Assembly: GCF_037975245.1 (NCBI RefSeq)
Contig: NC_092565.1
Coordinates: 5,992,999 to 6,056,998 of the forward strand
Direction of reading: 5' to 3'
Source of the DNA: Apostichopus japonicus
Lineage: Eukaryota; Echinodermata; Holothuroidea; Aspidochirotida; Stichopodidae
Length of the DNA: 64,000 nt
Both the position numbers and the translations under genes were made by a program. Shown here one piece after another: positions 21,860 through 34,926 of the stretch (positions are counted from its first letter, which is position 1; each line of letters begins with the position of its first letter). Under the pieces are notes generated by a model, which did no database searches, was not told the DNA's origin, and saw only the letters and a program-made list of their open reading frames with translations.

Positions 21860-23690
21860 TCACTCAAGTGGATGGAAGGGAAACCACACCAGCGTCAATC
21901 GTTGTCCATGGCGCTTCATATAAGGAGTATTCGCCTGTGCTGGAGATAGTTTTATCATAAATTTATAAAATGGTCATATCTATTCATTAATGTCAGATCA
22001 ACCCACAGTACCGATTCGCAACTTATAAAATCAACTTATTCCAGTACCTATAGTTAATCTCTTGGGAAAAATATAAATAAAATCATAAGGTATCCATCCG
22101 TATAACATGAATACGTACATATAGACACATACATACACAAACAATTTTGAAAACTGTGTAAGTTAGTAACTTTATATCGAAATGTTCGCATTCGATGAAA
22201 TATGGGTAATAACTTATAAACAATTTAATGCGTTATAAACTGACATATGTTGATGAAATGGCACACATATGCAGGTATATATTTTGACTAAAACATCGTA
22301 AAATGTGAAGATACATATTATCTTGGCAAAAAAGCATACGGTTTAGAAATAGTGAAATATTGTCTTTTGTTGTCACTATGTATGGTTGAATATATATAAT
22401 ATTTGAATCATAAAGGTGTGAATTCTGATTTTACGGGGTAACGAAAAAAAAGAGTAAAACATAGCAGGACAAAATAAGAATGTTTAGTTTGATATTTTAC
22501 TGAACGTTTTGTTAATTCTACTAACGCAACTTTAGGGGGGGGGGGGGTGGGTGGGTTTGGGGCGATTGTTCAACACATTTACCAAACTTTTATCGAGAAT
22601 AAAATCATTCAAAACACGATTACAAAACAGATCCTTCCCAAGTGACTCGGGAATATTAAAAACTTGCGATTTTCTCGATTTATTAATCTGCATATCAGTG
22701 AAATTCTTGCGACAGACTAAAAGACTTGTTTGCATTTGATTTATTCACTTATAATTTTGTGGCTGGGGTTTTACATAATAAAAAAACATGCAGCTACATT
22801 AAATGTATTGAGCTATATTGTAAGTTTGTTTCAAACTATTGACGAATCCAGGGCGTCTTCATCATATTTCATGGTTATATAGTTTTATATCTGTTTATTG
22901 TTTTTGCCTATCCAGAGATCATGATCATGTTTTCTTCAAAATTATCTATTGTCAAAACAGATGATATTGATTATGAACATGGTTCGTGACTTTCTTCCCG
23001 AATAACAACAGATGATTCGGATTTTCAAGTCGTTTGCTTTTATTTTTTATATTTACATTTCGTGAAAGTTAAATGTACAACACTTAATGTTACTTACTTA
23101 AGAGGTTTTCTTTTTTGTATAACGTCATACTAAAAATATGGTCATGAGTAATATACGTGTTTTAATCTATGTTTTTTTTATTTTATTATATTGAAATTTA
23201 TTTTCCTTGTATAACGCATTGCACTTATGCATGTCCTCCATATATTATGAATGACACCCCAGTGTATAAATAATTGACTCGCTTTGTTTCAGTTGTTTTG
23301 TTCTAAGCTGGTAAGCCTATAGTATAATGACTTAACATACGTATAACATCGATTAATTGTTAACAATTTCTCAATCAGCTTGTCGTATATTTTAGAGGTA
23401 ATCTACATCGCATTTGGAAGTATAGCTAATGGCCAGATATCGATCCAGGTATTTGGCCTCCTCAATATATGCCAAAGAAGATATATGTTTCTGTGGCCTT
23501 TGTGTCAAGCAAGAAATTAGCCCCTGCAGGTGTAAAAGGTCGCAATTGCTTTCAGAACGTATGGTAATGGACGGGGTAAATTGCCGATTCCGAATTCCTT
23601 GAAAATGTCAAAATAAAGGGTTGTTTACGGATCCGGGTACGCAAGTCAAAAATGACGGCTTGGCCACAGTATTGAAATCATGCACAGTTA
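21860..23690. other. Intergenic, no gene recognised
   Basis: AT-rich DNA with a poly-G tract at 22534-22547. No confident coding exon. Confidence 0.55.
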
Positions 23691-23694
23691 TCGT

Positions 23695-24115
23695 ATTTAT
23701 TAAAGCATAACCTATATATATCATATATATTAAACCATATCGTAGGCCTATACATAATTTAAAAAACAAATCGTATACGTTAAAGAATGTTTATGGCGTA
23801 ATATATACGTTAACGGCATACCGTGTATGTTAAAGCATATCGTATAATATTGTCTACATGTTAAACTATATCGTATAATGGTATATAATTAAAGAATACA
23901 GCGTTTACAGCATGGTGTATGTGTACAAATACATTACTGCCTGTTTGTTAAAGCATATGTCGGAGGCTTATATGTTAGAGCATACGGTATCGTATATGTT
24001 AAAAGCATATGTTATATACATAAAAGTATATGGTATATGCTGATTCATGTTGTATATGTAAAGCATATCATATATATATATATATGGTAAAGCATATGCA
24101 TCGTATATAGAGTAA
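23695..24115. repeat. Degenerate tandem repeat with AAAGCATATCGTATATGTT motif
   Basis: At least ten variants of TTAAAGCATAT-CGTATA-GTT occur at irregular 20-45-bp spacing (for example near 23700, 23782, 23840, 23868, 23948, 24000, 24060, 24090). Looks like an old satellite decaying by mutation. Confidence 0.7.
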
Positions 24116-26677
24116 TGCTTTTCTAAGCAAATGCCAATGTTTTAGATAATACTTGGTACAATTTAGTAGCAGATGTACAAAGACCATTTAAACATTCAAT
24201 AGTATGCTGTATTGGCCCCAAATATGCTAGATATTCAAATATGGTCAAAATTCTAAAATTATTTTTTATTATACAACCTTGGAGGAAATTTTCCTCACTG
24301 GGACATTCAGTCATCTTATGTGTGATAACAATATGGGAGAGTGAAGACCTCCAGAAAAGAACTTTTTGAAAACTTCTAGCAATTATAGCTTGCTATAATT
24401 TGGGGCCTATACTGACTACCATTAAAGTCAATAGATCAAACAGTTACAACCCGACACAAACTGCCACTATAAGTTAGCGGTTGATTATTATAAAGTTGTG
24501 GCATACCTTAAAGTGGAAAATGTAGTTTTAAAGGGGTATTCCGGTGAGTTATATTCATTGTTCAACAAATATTTGCTGGAAATGTTCTACATATTTTATA
24601 GTATGCTTATTGGAGAAATAAGTTCCTTTGTGAAAAATTTGGTGAAAGTTTTAAAAAGGCATCTGGCAGCAGTAGAGATAGTGAAGTCTCATTGTAGCAA
24701 TTGAACTGGATAATTGATTTTGTTTACTTTGTTGATGTACAAAATCATTTTTTTCACTGAGTGAAATATAAATCGTACACACAAGTTACATATCGATGAA
24801 ATATTAAATGGAGAGAAGTTTGTAATCTAAGCAAACCATCAACATGTCTGACAGCTCCATGATATATATAACAATGACATATTAATCTAGGATTAAAATA
24901 TCGTTCTGTGCCATTTAAGTGTCAGCGGAATCTACCTTTAAATTAAATTAAAAAATGGTTTCCTCCCACACCCCTGATATTCAGATTATTGGTGACCCCC
25001 GTAAAATGTGTCATCCTACAGTGGCGGATATTGTAGCCTGGAGGAGGGGGGGGGGGGGTCTACGGGGAGGCATAAACCCTCTGCCCATTGAAAAAGTTGT
25101 ACATGATTAATGGTGATGTTTTGCAACTTTTGAAGTAATTTCAGATTAACATTCCCCCACCTTGCCGGAAATATTGGCCCAAAAAAAGAATTTTCCAATA
25201 TTTTTGACGACTCGGTCGCGATCTCACCCCGCCCCCATTTTGAATTCTAGGATCCTATATACTCCTTGAACTTAGCCGTTATAAGACGTGACCTATAAAA
25301 CATTCTCCTTGCCCTAAAGTTCGTAGCACACGAGAGAGAGAGAGTGAATTCCTTTGTACCGATGTAAATCAATATACATCACGTTCAATATACGACGTTA
25401 AAATTGTATAATTAACCGTGAGAAATTAATTAATTACATTATACTTGCGACCAGTGAACTAAAAGTACAACATTATAGTAGTGAAATTATTCGATACTTA
25501 GTGACCTAGAAAAGTGTAAGGTTGTATGCGCATGCATGATTTAACTTATATTGAATATAACTACTTCTGTGTTCTTTTTAAAAGTTGTTTGTTATGGGCA
25601 CGGAGTCACACCGATGACTTGTGGTGTTCCAGGCCCATATGAATATCATTGCTGCGACAATTGCTGCCCCCCCCCCACCCCATCTCATCCTCTGGAATAC
25701 AACATCAATGTTATGTTTTATCTTTTCTTGTTCTTATCGAAACAATAAATACAATTTTAGTTTGTATAACCTTTGTTAAACTAAAGAGATGATTTATAGA
25801 TTGTGAATTGAAAGTACCAAGCCGGTTCCAGGAATTAATGATTGCGTGTAGCGATCCGTTCGTAAACTATACTAAATTAATGACATTGTCCTGGGAATTC
25901 GTGTATTAACTTTTTCAATATATCCTGTGTGTGTTTTAGTATCTATTTCGGCTGAAAAATGTAATAGTCAGCCAAAAAATGAAAATTATAAGAAAATTCT
26001 GATATTTCATATATTTTTTATGATATTAATTAATTAATTAATGGATTTCTTCTAAGCTACCGCTTGGTTGTTTCTGTATTGACAAGATATTTTCACGTAA
26101 TGAAATGTCACTCGTATATTAGCCAACATTATGTTCATGTTTCCTTTAGTGGGTTCTTTATACATATCCCCCCCCCCCCCCAAGAAAAAAAATTGTGGGA
26201 AAACCTTATCGTTCATTTTAAATCTGATCACCTCGGTTATTGTTTTTTGTTCCAGCTAATACGTGTCAATCGAAGAAAAGGACTTAATGTTTCTACTTTA
26301 TATCTTATCTTAACCGACTGCACAACACTGTTCAAAGAAATGTTGTATTTTTACGGTAGTTTACCGACAGCTATAGGACGACGACGCTAAGACGTAATTT
26401 AACAGCGGTTTGTGAAAAACGGTACGACGATTTTTTTAAACCGGTACATCGAAACTGTGCATTCTCCTCGTTATTTTCGGTTAAATAACAACTCCCCTAA
26501 TGTAAAGTTTTCTTCTTGTATCGATATGAGGTTTCCCTATTTTTATAATTATATTTCATTCATCTGTAAGATTACATTTGTATTCACAGGCTGATGGATA
26601 CTGCAAGTAGTGGTCGATTTCTGACTCATTAATTTAAGAGGATTTACAGCTTTATAAAATGTAATTTCCATTCCGGT

Positions 26678-26680
<3 letters not shown>
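24116..26680. other. Intergenic, no gene recognised
   Basis: Includes AAAGGGGTATTCCGGTGA at 24528-24546, which resembles AAAAGGGGACATTCCGGTCA at 28421-28440, probably the edge of a repeat family. Also holds poly-G (25047-25058), poly-C (25667-25676, 26168-26181) and (TTAA)n near 26027-26041. Confidence 0.55.

Positions 26681-26681
<1 letters not shown>

Positions 26682-26746
<65 letters not shown>
26682..26746. repeat. (AT)n microsatellite
   Basis: Pure (AT)n directly abutting the 3' end of the SINE at 26747. Confidence 0.95.
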
Positions 26747-26750
<4 letters not shown>

Positions 26751-26864
26751 GAAAATCGTAATGAGTTGGAAAATCAAGAACAGTGAAACAACTTTCAGCC
26801 TCCACCGGGATTCGAACCACGGGCCTTCCGCTCTGTACGCGGACACCCTAGGCTATGGACGCTG
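26747..26864 (-). mobile_element. tRNA-derived SINE, copy B
   Basis: Minus strand: CAGCGTCCATAGCCTAGGGT (A-box region), then GCGGAAGGCCCGTGGTTCGA and ATCCCGGTGGAGGCTG (B box), then a ~55-nt body ending CGATTTTCATTT and an (AT)n tail. The tRNA part is about 65 nt, long enough for a tRNA-like head but without proper acceptor pairing, so it is not a tRNA gene. Confidence 0.8.
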
Positions 26865-26997
26865 ATTGTATGTCCAGAGGTTCGAAACCGGTACTGTAGG
26901 CGTTTGTCACCTGTATCGAACAATGCTAGTTCTGTTTTTGGTGACATATTTTGCCTTACTCTAGAGATCAAACATGATGCTGACCATCATGATGGTG
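26865..26997 (+). mobile_element. Possible second tRNA-like unit, head-to-head with copy B
   Basis: On the plus strand AGAGGTTCGAAACCGG (about 26875-26890) is a B-box-like sequence, and the segment ends at GGTGATATATA in another (TA)n array (26998-27071). The arrangement mirrors copy B: two heads meeting near 26865 and each tail ending in (AT)n. Confidence 0.4.
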
Positions 26998-27072
<75 letters not shown>

Positions 27073-27126
27073 GGCTATATATATAGGCTATAGTATAGGC
27101 TATATATATAGGCTATATATATATAC
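26998..27126. repeat. (TA)n array followed by TATATAGGC repeats
   Basis: (TA)n to about 27071, then four TATAGGCTATATA units. The same TATATAGGC motif ends an array at 61325-61370. Confidence 0.85.
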
Positions 27127-28500
27127 CAACTTTGTGTATTTGCAACAATTGTGGGGAAAAAACTGTCACCTTTATTTGAGCACAATCAGCAAACAGCGTT
27201 CACGCAATAAATACATGCATTCATATTAAATACAATATTTCTAATGTAAATTTACGGTATACAGTATGTTTACGTTCCACAGTAATATTAAGTCAAAATG
27301 TCACCTTTATTTAATACGCTGTTATGTTTTTGACAGTGTACAAGTGGAAGTAGTGGTGGGGGGGGGGTGGGGTAGGGGAAGGAGCTGGTAGTGGCGGCGG
27401 AGGTGGAACCACATGTCAATATGAACCGGACATATCAGCCTTTCACAACTTGTAAACACTATTTGACCATATCGTTGTGTATGCAGTATAGGAGCCACAA
27501 AAATCTCCGAACGATTCACAAGTCGACTAATTTCACGATCAGGTCCGACACACCCGAAGAAAAAAATAAATATAAAGAGAGGCGGTTGGGAATTCGGGAT
27601 TGGGCAACCCTCCCCTTGTTAAAGTCCAAGAAATAAAACTGTTACTTAGTTGAGTTGTTTGCTTAGGAGGGGCAGGGATATTCTTTGGGGTAGGTTTATT
27701 AATTGTTCCATCTGCTGGATGTGGGTGGTGGGGATGAACGATAACGCCTGAAATGAGCCTATAAGATATATCAACTCTATCACAGCCACCCTTTCCCCCA
27801 GCCCCCAGTTCCCAGTCCCCAGCCCTTCCCAAATAAAAACAACAAGTAATGATATAAACCGCTTATGGCGCGGCTGAAAAATATGAACCTATACATGCGA
27901 CATTTCGTGTATTTTTATGGAATTTCAAACTTCCATTCAGTTTCCTCTTGAAGTAAACACTGCTTCTTAAATCTATGAAATTTGATACATTCAGTTTACA
28001 TCGGAAAGGGACTTTTTCTTCCTGCTACTATCTCAAGGTCTCTGTTAAATTCTTATATTATTCGAAGCCTCTGGTATACTCTGTCTCTATATACAGACTA
28101 TATAAGCTTCCGTGTCGCCATTAACCATAACAATATGTCTTGATTCATTAAATCGCCAATGAAAAAACAGAGTATTTTTTAATGAAACTATTCGAGTTGT
28201 TCTAGTTCTATTTCCCCGTTTATGTTCCAACAGCCAATTTTCGTTTATCTCGGTTGAAATATTACAGTCTACGGTTTCACATACTTTTTTTACGCGTTAT
28301 ACAGTCATTTTAACGATGTACTTGGGTCTGTGTATCGACTGCGATAAGTACGTTCAAATTATACTGTGTTTTCAAAAGAAAAATTTTATTCACGGATTAC
28401 TTGAATCAGAGGAAATACATTAAAAGGGGACATTCCGGTCACAGAAATTAAACTTTAAAAAAAAATCGGTTGTAAAATTATCACTTAAAAACGAACAACA
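27127..28500. other. Intergenic, no gene recognised
   Basis: Contains a G-rich stretch (27353-27380) and GT-rich sequence. No gene. Confidence 0.55.
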
Positions 28501-28509
28501 TTTTGTACA

Positions 28510-28625
28510 TCAATATGACTTCACACCTGTTTGCTTCAAGTTCACTTTTGGCACAAAACATGTGTCAACTTCAAATGATGTTAAAGCCAAAAATGATACG
28601 CATAGGAATTGAATGCAATTTTTCT
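28510..28625 (+). repeat. Diverged third copy of the 1-531 repeat family
   Basis: TCACACCTGTTTGCTTCAAG, TTCACTTTTGGCA, GTCAACTTCAAATGAT and GGAATTGAATGCAATTTTTC parallel 385-500 in direct orientation. Confidence 0.7.
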
Positions 28626-31600
28626 ACCAGGATAATTAGAATAGATGTTCCGCTATTCATCAACCAACATTTTAAAATTTCACTTGGCCTATCGTATATT
28701 CTTTGTAAGAAATTGAGAATTTTTTTCGCTATACCTTATAGTAAAATATTGCGAAACTGAATGAAACCATCTTTATTTGATTTAACATCTACATATACCA
28801 CGTGGCTTCTTCCGGTGTATAATGTGTTTCCTTTTGAACAAAATTAATTTCCAAAATTAATTAATAAATAATATTAACAAGAAATGAAAGTAATTCAAAT
28901 TTTACCATCCCATCATGTTACTATTTATAGCAACAAACTCTACCGATAGGAGTAGCCTTTACACAAAGTGATTACCTATATAATCTACAATGTCCAATTT
29001 TAAGAGAGAAAATCGAAAAAAGACCGATTTACTTGGAATCAAACCATTTTCTAATTAATCTTTAGATTTTCGTGGGCACAACTCCTTTTCTGAACCTTTT
29101 AAAAAAAAATTGCCTTCCGTTGTCCTCTTTACATTTCACTAATTAAAAAAATGACAGAACGTTCTGTTTTATGTATGTTCTTTTTTCTTTTCTTTTAGCG
29201 TGGCCGATCATATCAGCTCCCTGAATTTCGGACTCCTTTTCCCCCTTTTTTTCACCCCTTTTTTGACTAATGACGTAAGCGAATGACCTAACCTCGTATT
29301 TGCCCTTCAACATTCTCCTTGAATAAATCGAGTGAGGTTTTAGGAGATTTTCAAGAATAGTAAAAATTACCTTGACCGATTAATTATTGAACTAGTTAAA
29401 AACTCAAATCACGCCAAATCACCTCTAGTCTTTCAACATGTTAAGAGATATTAAATGTCCCTTGCTAAGATGAATACCACCTTCTGCTTGTCATGAAAGG
29501 CCTGAACAATAACCGATTGGCGTTCCATGATAAAAGCGACGGAGCGGTATGGGAGAATGACGTCACGAAGTTATGAATTGCTGCTGGGAGGAACTGACCT
29601 ACTTCCCCGGGGACCAATTTGAAGGAAGACCTGAAGAATGTTTTATGTTCTTTTATAGCTCTTCCATGTGAACACACACACGCACACAAATAACATACTT
29701 TACTTTTGAACTTAACGCAATGTATCCTAACACAGTCATAGTATACAAAGGACAATTGTTACCGAGATGTTGAAGGGTACCGGTTTGTCATGTATTAATT
29801 TATCATATAATATTCTTTACAAAAGCGATTGTAAATCCATCCATTATCCTTCTATTTGGGCCATAGGAAAAACTCCACACAAAAGGTTAGCGAAAATTAA
29901 GTTCCAAAATTTCAGAGACATCAAATTTTCATTTCATGTATTTGGGGGAGGGGGGGGGGTCTCAAGGGGATGCGGTTGCGCTTTGTTATATTTTTTATGA
30001 CTCCAACGAGATATAATATTTTAGTTACAAATTAACGACCTTTACATCAAAGTAAAGAAATACCAACTCCTCTATATAATGACAAAATGAAATTCAACCT
30101 CTTCTGGTTGTGTGATATCATTTTGCGACTTGATCGAGTCTGTGTTCCTGTATATACAAGAAAATGAAATACCACCATGTCTCCCAAGGGGGGGGGGGGG
30201 GATTGGGAGAGGGATTAGAATGATCCATTCCACTCTCTATTGTATACATATTATTTTCCTCTGTGGACTGATGATTGAAATATTAAAACAGAAAAACAAA
30301 AGACATTTTCAGATAAAATGCTGTATATGACATCACACAATCCGAAATTACCGGATGTATTAACAAAACGTCACCAAATTTGAAGGTAAAAAAAAAATCA
30401 TATTTTTGCGATCATACAAGAGAATGCTCCGAGGATGCGATTTGACCTGAATTTATAGAATAATATTCGGCCATTGTTCTTTGCAATTATAGCTTCAGCC
30501 TCCAGATTATCCTTTTAAGAACTATTATACTCTGTCGATATGACGTACGTATATGACGTCATATTTAGCTTACGTCAGAGAGTTATCCCATGCTATACAA
30601 CCATATATGGAATAACTTCTCCCGTTCCCCTCATCAGCCTATATACACATCAGTACTGCGAATAGCCCGTACTTACAGCGAATGTGCCCTATATTCAGCA
30701 AAAAATCAAGTCTTGATTATATAGAAATATCATGATAATTGGTAGAAGTATTCAAAAATTTTCCATTTATGATATAGCTACATATAAACGTTATGTAGTT
30801 AATTTGTATTTTTGGTATCACCGTTTCTTTTCTTTACCCATCCAGGTTTCTACATTAACCCACTTTAATCAACGTACATGTACACGTTAATCCGTTCATA
30901 TAATTTGAGTAATGATCTGGCGCACTAATTTATTTTATTGGTATCAAATTATCCAACGAAATCATCAAATTTGGTAAAAAAGAAGAAGAAAGTAGCCCTG
31001 TTTTCTTATTGAGGTATTCAATGTTTATTAAGGGAAGCGATTCACATTGCTTCTCAATTATCGAGAATAGAGTCAATACAAGATAAGGTAAAAGAATATC
31101 CAAAGGTTAATATATGATGGTAGTTTTTGGTTGGTAGATTTGACAAAACTTGTGACCTATAATCTTAAACGATATCGTTTCTTTTGAGTTGATTCCAGTG
31201 AATTGACATCATCATATAAACAGGTGGGTGCATGCACAGGGGGGAGGGGAGGGGTGGCTGAGAGGGTCCAAACTGCTGCGGTAGAGGGGGCAGACTCCGA
31301 ACTGTAGAGGGACTTGACTTTTGAGATGGAAAACTACAACATTACGTCCACAAATTCAGAAAAAATGAGTCCTCTCTGCAGTCCGTGCCAGAATTTCTAG
31401 TATTTGAATGTGTTTTTTTTTCAACAACAAGTCACTTCTTAATATACGATTTTAATGTGTCAACAACTTGATGAGCATCGTGGGAAATAGGAAAAGGACA
31501 TTATTTCATAACCAAAGTGGGAAAGGACCCCTTCCTTGTATCAAAAAGATCACATCTGATTGATGGAAACGCTGCAATTTTGTGTATCACGTATATGCAA

Positions 31601-34340
31601 ACCTTTATCAGTGAATAATTTAATTAATGCACACTGTGACGTTAATTTGACTAACGTTATATATTTGTGAGTATTGACCTGTTACATTCATGCCAAGTTG
31701 ACTTGTACTTTATACTTGTTTGAGTGATTTCCTTGATAATTTTACTGGACTTACTTGGAGCTCATCATTTGACACCCTATCCATATGCCGATCGTGGATG
31801 AGAAATGGCTGATATCGAGCCTTCTCAGTTCGATATGTATGCAGAGAGTTACAAGGCAGGTGTATAATTTGTAGTCGAACACATTACTGCTCCCGTGGAC
31901 CGCCAATTAACCTCCTCCCCATGATTCGACGGGCGAGAGTGTACCTCAGTTACCCCAATTTTATTATGCATGGGGTGTAACAACCTCTCTTGACTCCGTG
32001 CATATACCGAGTTCGATGTGTAATTCTACAACTTAACTAACTATACAAATACGTAGTCATTACTGCCTTCTCTTTACATACCTGAACGTTTTAACTCGGT
32101 TGCTTTAGTGACGTCACACCTCATCCGACATCCGACTGTTGACTATAAATTTTTCAAATTCTGTCAATTCAAACTGCATGATAATCCCTTTTTGCTGGTT
32201 AGCAACTTGTGACTTAGGTAACAGAAATCTTTCGCAACATTTTGTTGTTGGCTATCTGTTCTGGGAGGGCGTGAAGTCATAATGCTTTAACTTGGGCGGG
32301 TTGAAGCAGTAAAGTCAAACGAAAAGCAAAAGACTGAGTAAATTGACTTCATATACAGGGGGTAGTTGTCCCAGACCTACCCATACCCACCCCCACCCGC
32401 CGACCCCTCATCTGGGATACCCTTCTATTGACAGAACGACCTCCACCCCTAAAAACCACAAGATGATATTTAATATTCCTTCTTACGTGTTTTCAGTGTT
32501 ATACTTTATCTACACCCCTTTAAAAGCAAAGAGAAATATTTTCTTTGACTTTTTAACCAGCAGACCTTATCAGCGAATATGTCAATCTCCAGCCTCATCT
32601 CTTACCCAGTCATCCGTCGCATTTCTGAGATCGATAGGTAAAGGCTTTTATCCTTCTTTGTCAGTCACTTGCCAGACTTCATTTCGTTAGTATTTGATCT
32701 TCAGAGTTGGCCGACCAATCGATTTTATGTTTTTCTTCTTCTTCTTCAGAAAAGTCAACTATTTTGGTCATTTCTACCCACCAAAAAAAAAACAACGCAT
32801 TTTTGGAATGATCTGAGAGAAAAACACAACATCACTTATTAGCTGTTGTCATCCTTCATTTCCCGACTGACAGAAAGAGCAGCCATACCTGGTTTTGGGA
32901 TGAAAGATAGTTCAAATTTGCAAAAAGACCTATTTATACAGGACAGCATAGATAAGAGTGTAGTTGTGACTCCTTACCTATACCTGAAAATAAAAACAAA
33001 AAACTCAAAAACGAAGAAAGACGCTATAGATTGAAATGAACAGTTTAGAAAACCGAAGAAGCAACCAATGAAGCAAAGGAGAAACAAAATAACGAAGAAC
33101 CAAAAAAGAGTTATATTCAAAAATATTTTTAAAAAACGACATCTGTAGCAAAGACACAATTAATTAAAAGATCACGCCTCACTTGAGCCAAGTGTGACGT
33201 CACTTCCCCTCACAAAAACAGAAAGAAAATGCAGAAGGAAAACACAAAAGAGACAAACATAAAAAATAATAACAATAAGAGTTGTTATACGAGTGATCAA
33301 TGATCGGCAAAATGGTATAAAAATTAGTCAGGAAAATGGTAAATGTCGAGAGAAAGAATTAAAAATTGTTTATAAAAGGCATTCCATGACTTAGGACCAG
33401 TAAACTATGAAATTGAAAATAGTTTTATTTTCCTGTGACTTCGGAAACAATTTTTTTTTTTAACTCATGTTGAAGAAAAAAAGTATTATAAATGTTAAAG
33501 TTTTGTTTGTCGGGAAACTAAATGCCAAAGTATAAAGATTCTCAAGATCTCCAACCTTGCAATCCCCAAAATAAACCACACATCAAGTACCTAGGCAAAA
33601 AAAATATTATTTTCTTGATTTAGATTAAACTAATCTACCTCATGCTGACGTCAAATGACCTTTCTGAAATGAGAGGATTTTTTTTAAAGATTTACTTCCA
33701 TTTAAGCTATGCTTTATTGACGAAAGAGAGATGTCGCTTCCCCCCAAGGCAGGCCTCATTTTCAGCTACACACGAGCATACACCCACCCACGCCCAAACT
33801 ACATCCACGCCCCCCCCCACCCCACCCCCATATAATAAGACGGAGAATACCAAAAGGGAAGAAGTACGAACGAGCTGCAAGAAACGGTTAGGTTTTTGTT
33901 CTCAATTGGAATGGAACCACTGATTTCTGATTTTTTTTTAAGAGTTTAAATAAAAACAAGAATATAAGAGATTTGAATAATATTTCAAAGGTTTTTTTTT
34001 TGATAATATTCGGGAAGAATGAATTACATTTTATTTTTATGCTTTGAACATCCTGCATACATTTTGGCAAAATGTATCTTTCGAAATAGATAATCGTTTC
34101 AATGGTAACACTATCAAAAGTGTATATAAATCTGATAATGACTGCGTTAGGAGACCAAGTAAACGTACATTCGTAATTATGAAACATATCATTTCTAAAG
34201 TATTTCTGAAAGTCTCTATAGCTCATCCTCTCTCTGAAACTGTTGTTAGTATTAAATCAAATGTTATTTTACCTTATTAATTATGTTTCATGCGTTATGT
34301 TTCTAACACTTGGTGAAAGCCAATATATATACCAAGGAAC
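28626..34340. other. Intergenic, no gene recognised
   Basis: 5.7 kb of AT-rich DNA with scattered poly-G/C runs (29945-29960, 30187-30201, 33811-33820). Perfect CRE palindromes TGACGTCA occur at 29558, 30554, 32109, 33195 and 33646. I found no exon with recognisable protein similarity. Confidence 0.55.
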
Positions 34341-34353
34341 AGGAATTGCTACC

Positions 34354-34554
34354 GGTGCGGCAGTGGTCCAACAGGTAGGACTCGGGCCTTGTAGCAAGTC
34401 GTGTATTTTGGCGCCTTAATTCGACTAAACAAGTCGACCTTACGCGAAGCCTTACTGGAGATGCCTAACCGGTGCATCAAACCTATAGACGGTTTGAGGC
34501 GGTAAACCTATTGGCCAATGCGAAACGGAGACAAAAGACCTATGCCTACACTAG
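34354..34554 (+). mobile_element. tRNA-like SINE head and body (probable)
   Basis: GGTGCGGCAGTGGTCCAACA then GGTAGGACTCGGGCCTTGTAGC resembles the 5' half of a tRNA with an A box (TGGTCCAACAGG). A clear B box is missing (only TTAATTCGACTA near 34417), so this is a degraded or atypical SINE, cut off by the MITE at 34555. Confidence 0.5.
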
Positions 34555-34926
34555 CAGGGGTGGGCAACCTTTTTGAATGAATGGGCCAGATATAAGGTGT
34601 GAAAAATTAACTTGGCCGCACCTACCCAACGACCTGCTGTTGATTTCATACCTTAGATTCCGAGGACTTTCAAGCAATAGGTGTGTGTACTTAATCTGTA
34701 TTCACAAAAACATAAAGTCAATACTGTACAGTTGATAATTAATGGGGATAATAGGCCTTTACCTGACAGCATCATTAGTGCCGATAAATTCTGAGCAGCT
34801 AGCTCGTGTTTTGTGATGATGTAACATAGATTCAATTTTTTAATTTTCTTGAGACATCTCACGGGCCGCAAAAAAAAACACTGACGGGCCGCATGTGGCC
34901 TGCGGGCCGTAGGTTGCCCACCCCAG
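34555..34926. mobile_element. hAT-like MITE, about 372 bp
   Basis: Ends CAGGGGTGGGCAACCT and AGGTTGCCCACCCCAG form 16-bp inverted repeats with one mismatch. Just inside the right end are GGGCCGCATGTGGCC and GCGGGCCGT, typical of the widespread CAGGGGTGGGCAA hAT (Charlie/Tip100-type) non-autonomous elements. No coding capacity. A clean 8-bp target duplication could not be seen. Confidence 0.75.

Noticed and set aside
22532-22739. Overlapping frames on both strands near a poly-G tract
   Set aside because: No recognisable protein family and very short; chance frames.
26790-26864. tRNA gene on the minus strand
   Set aside because: B box is good but acceptor stem and cloverleaf are not, and a near-identical copy with the same non-tRNA body exists at 19931; it is a SINE.
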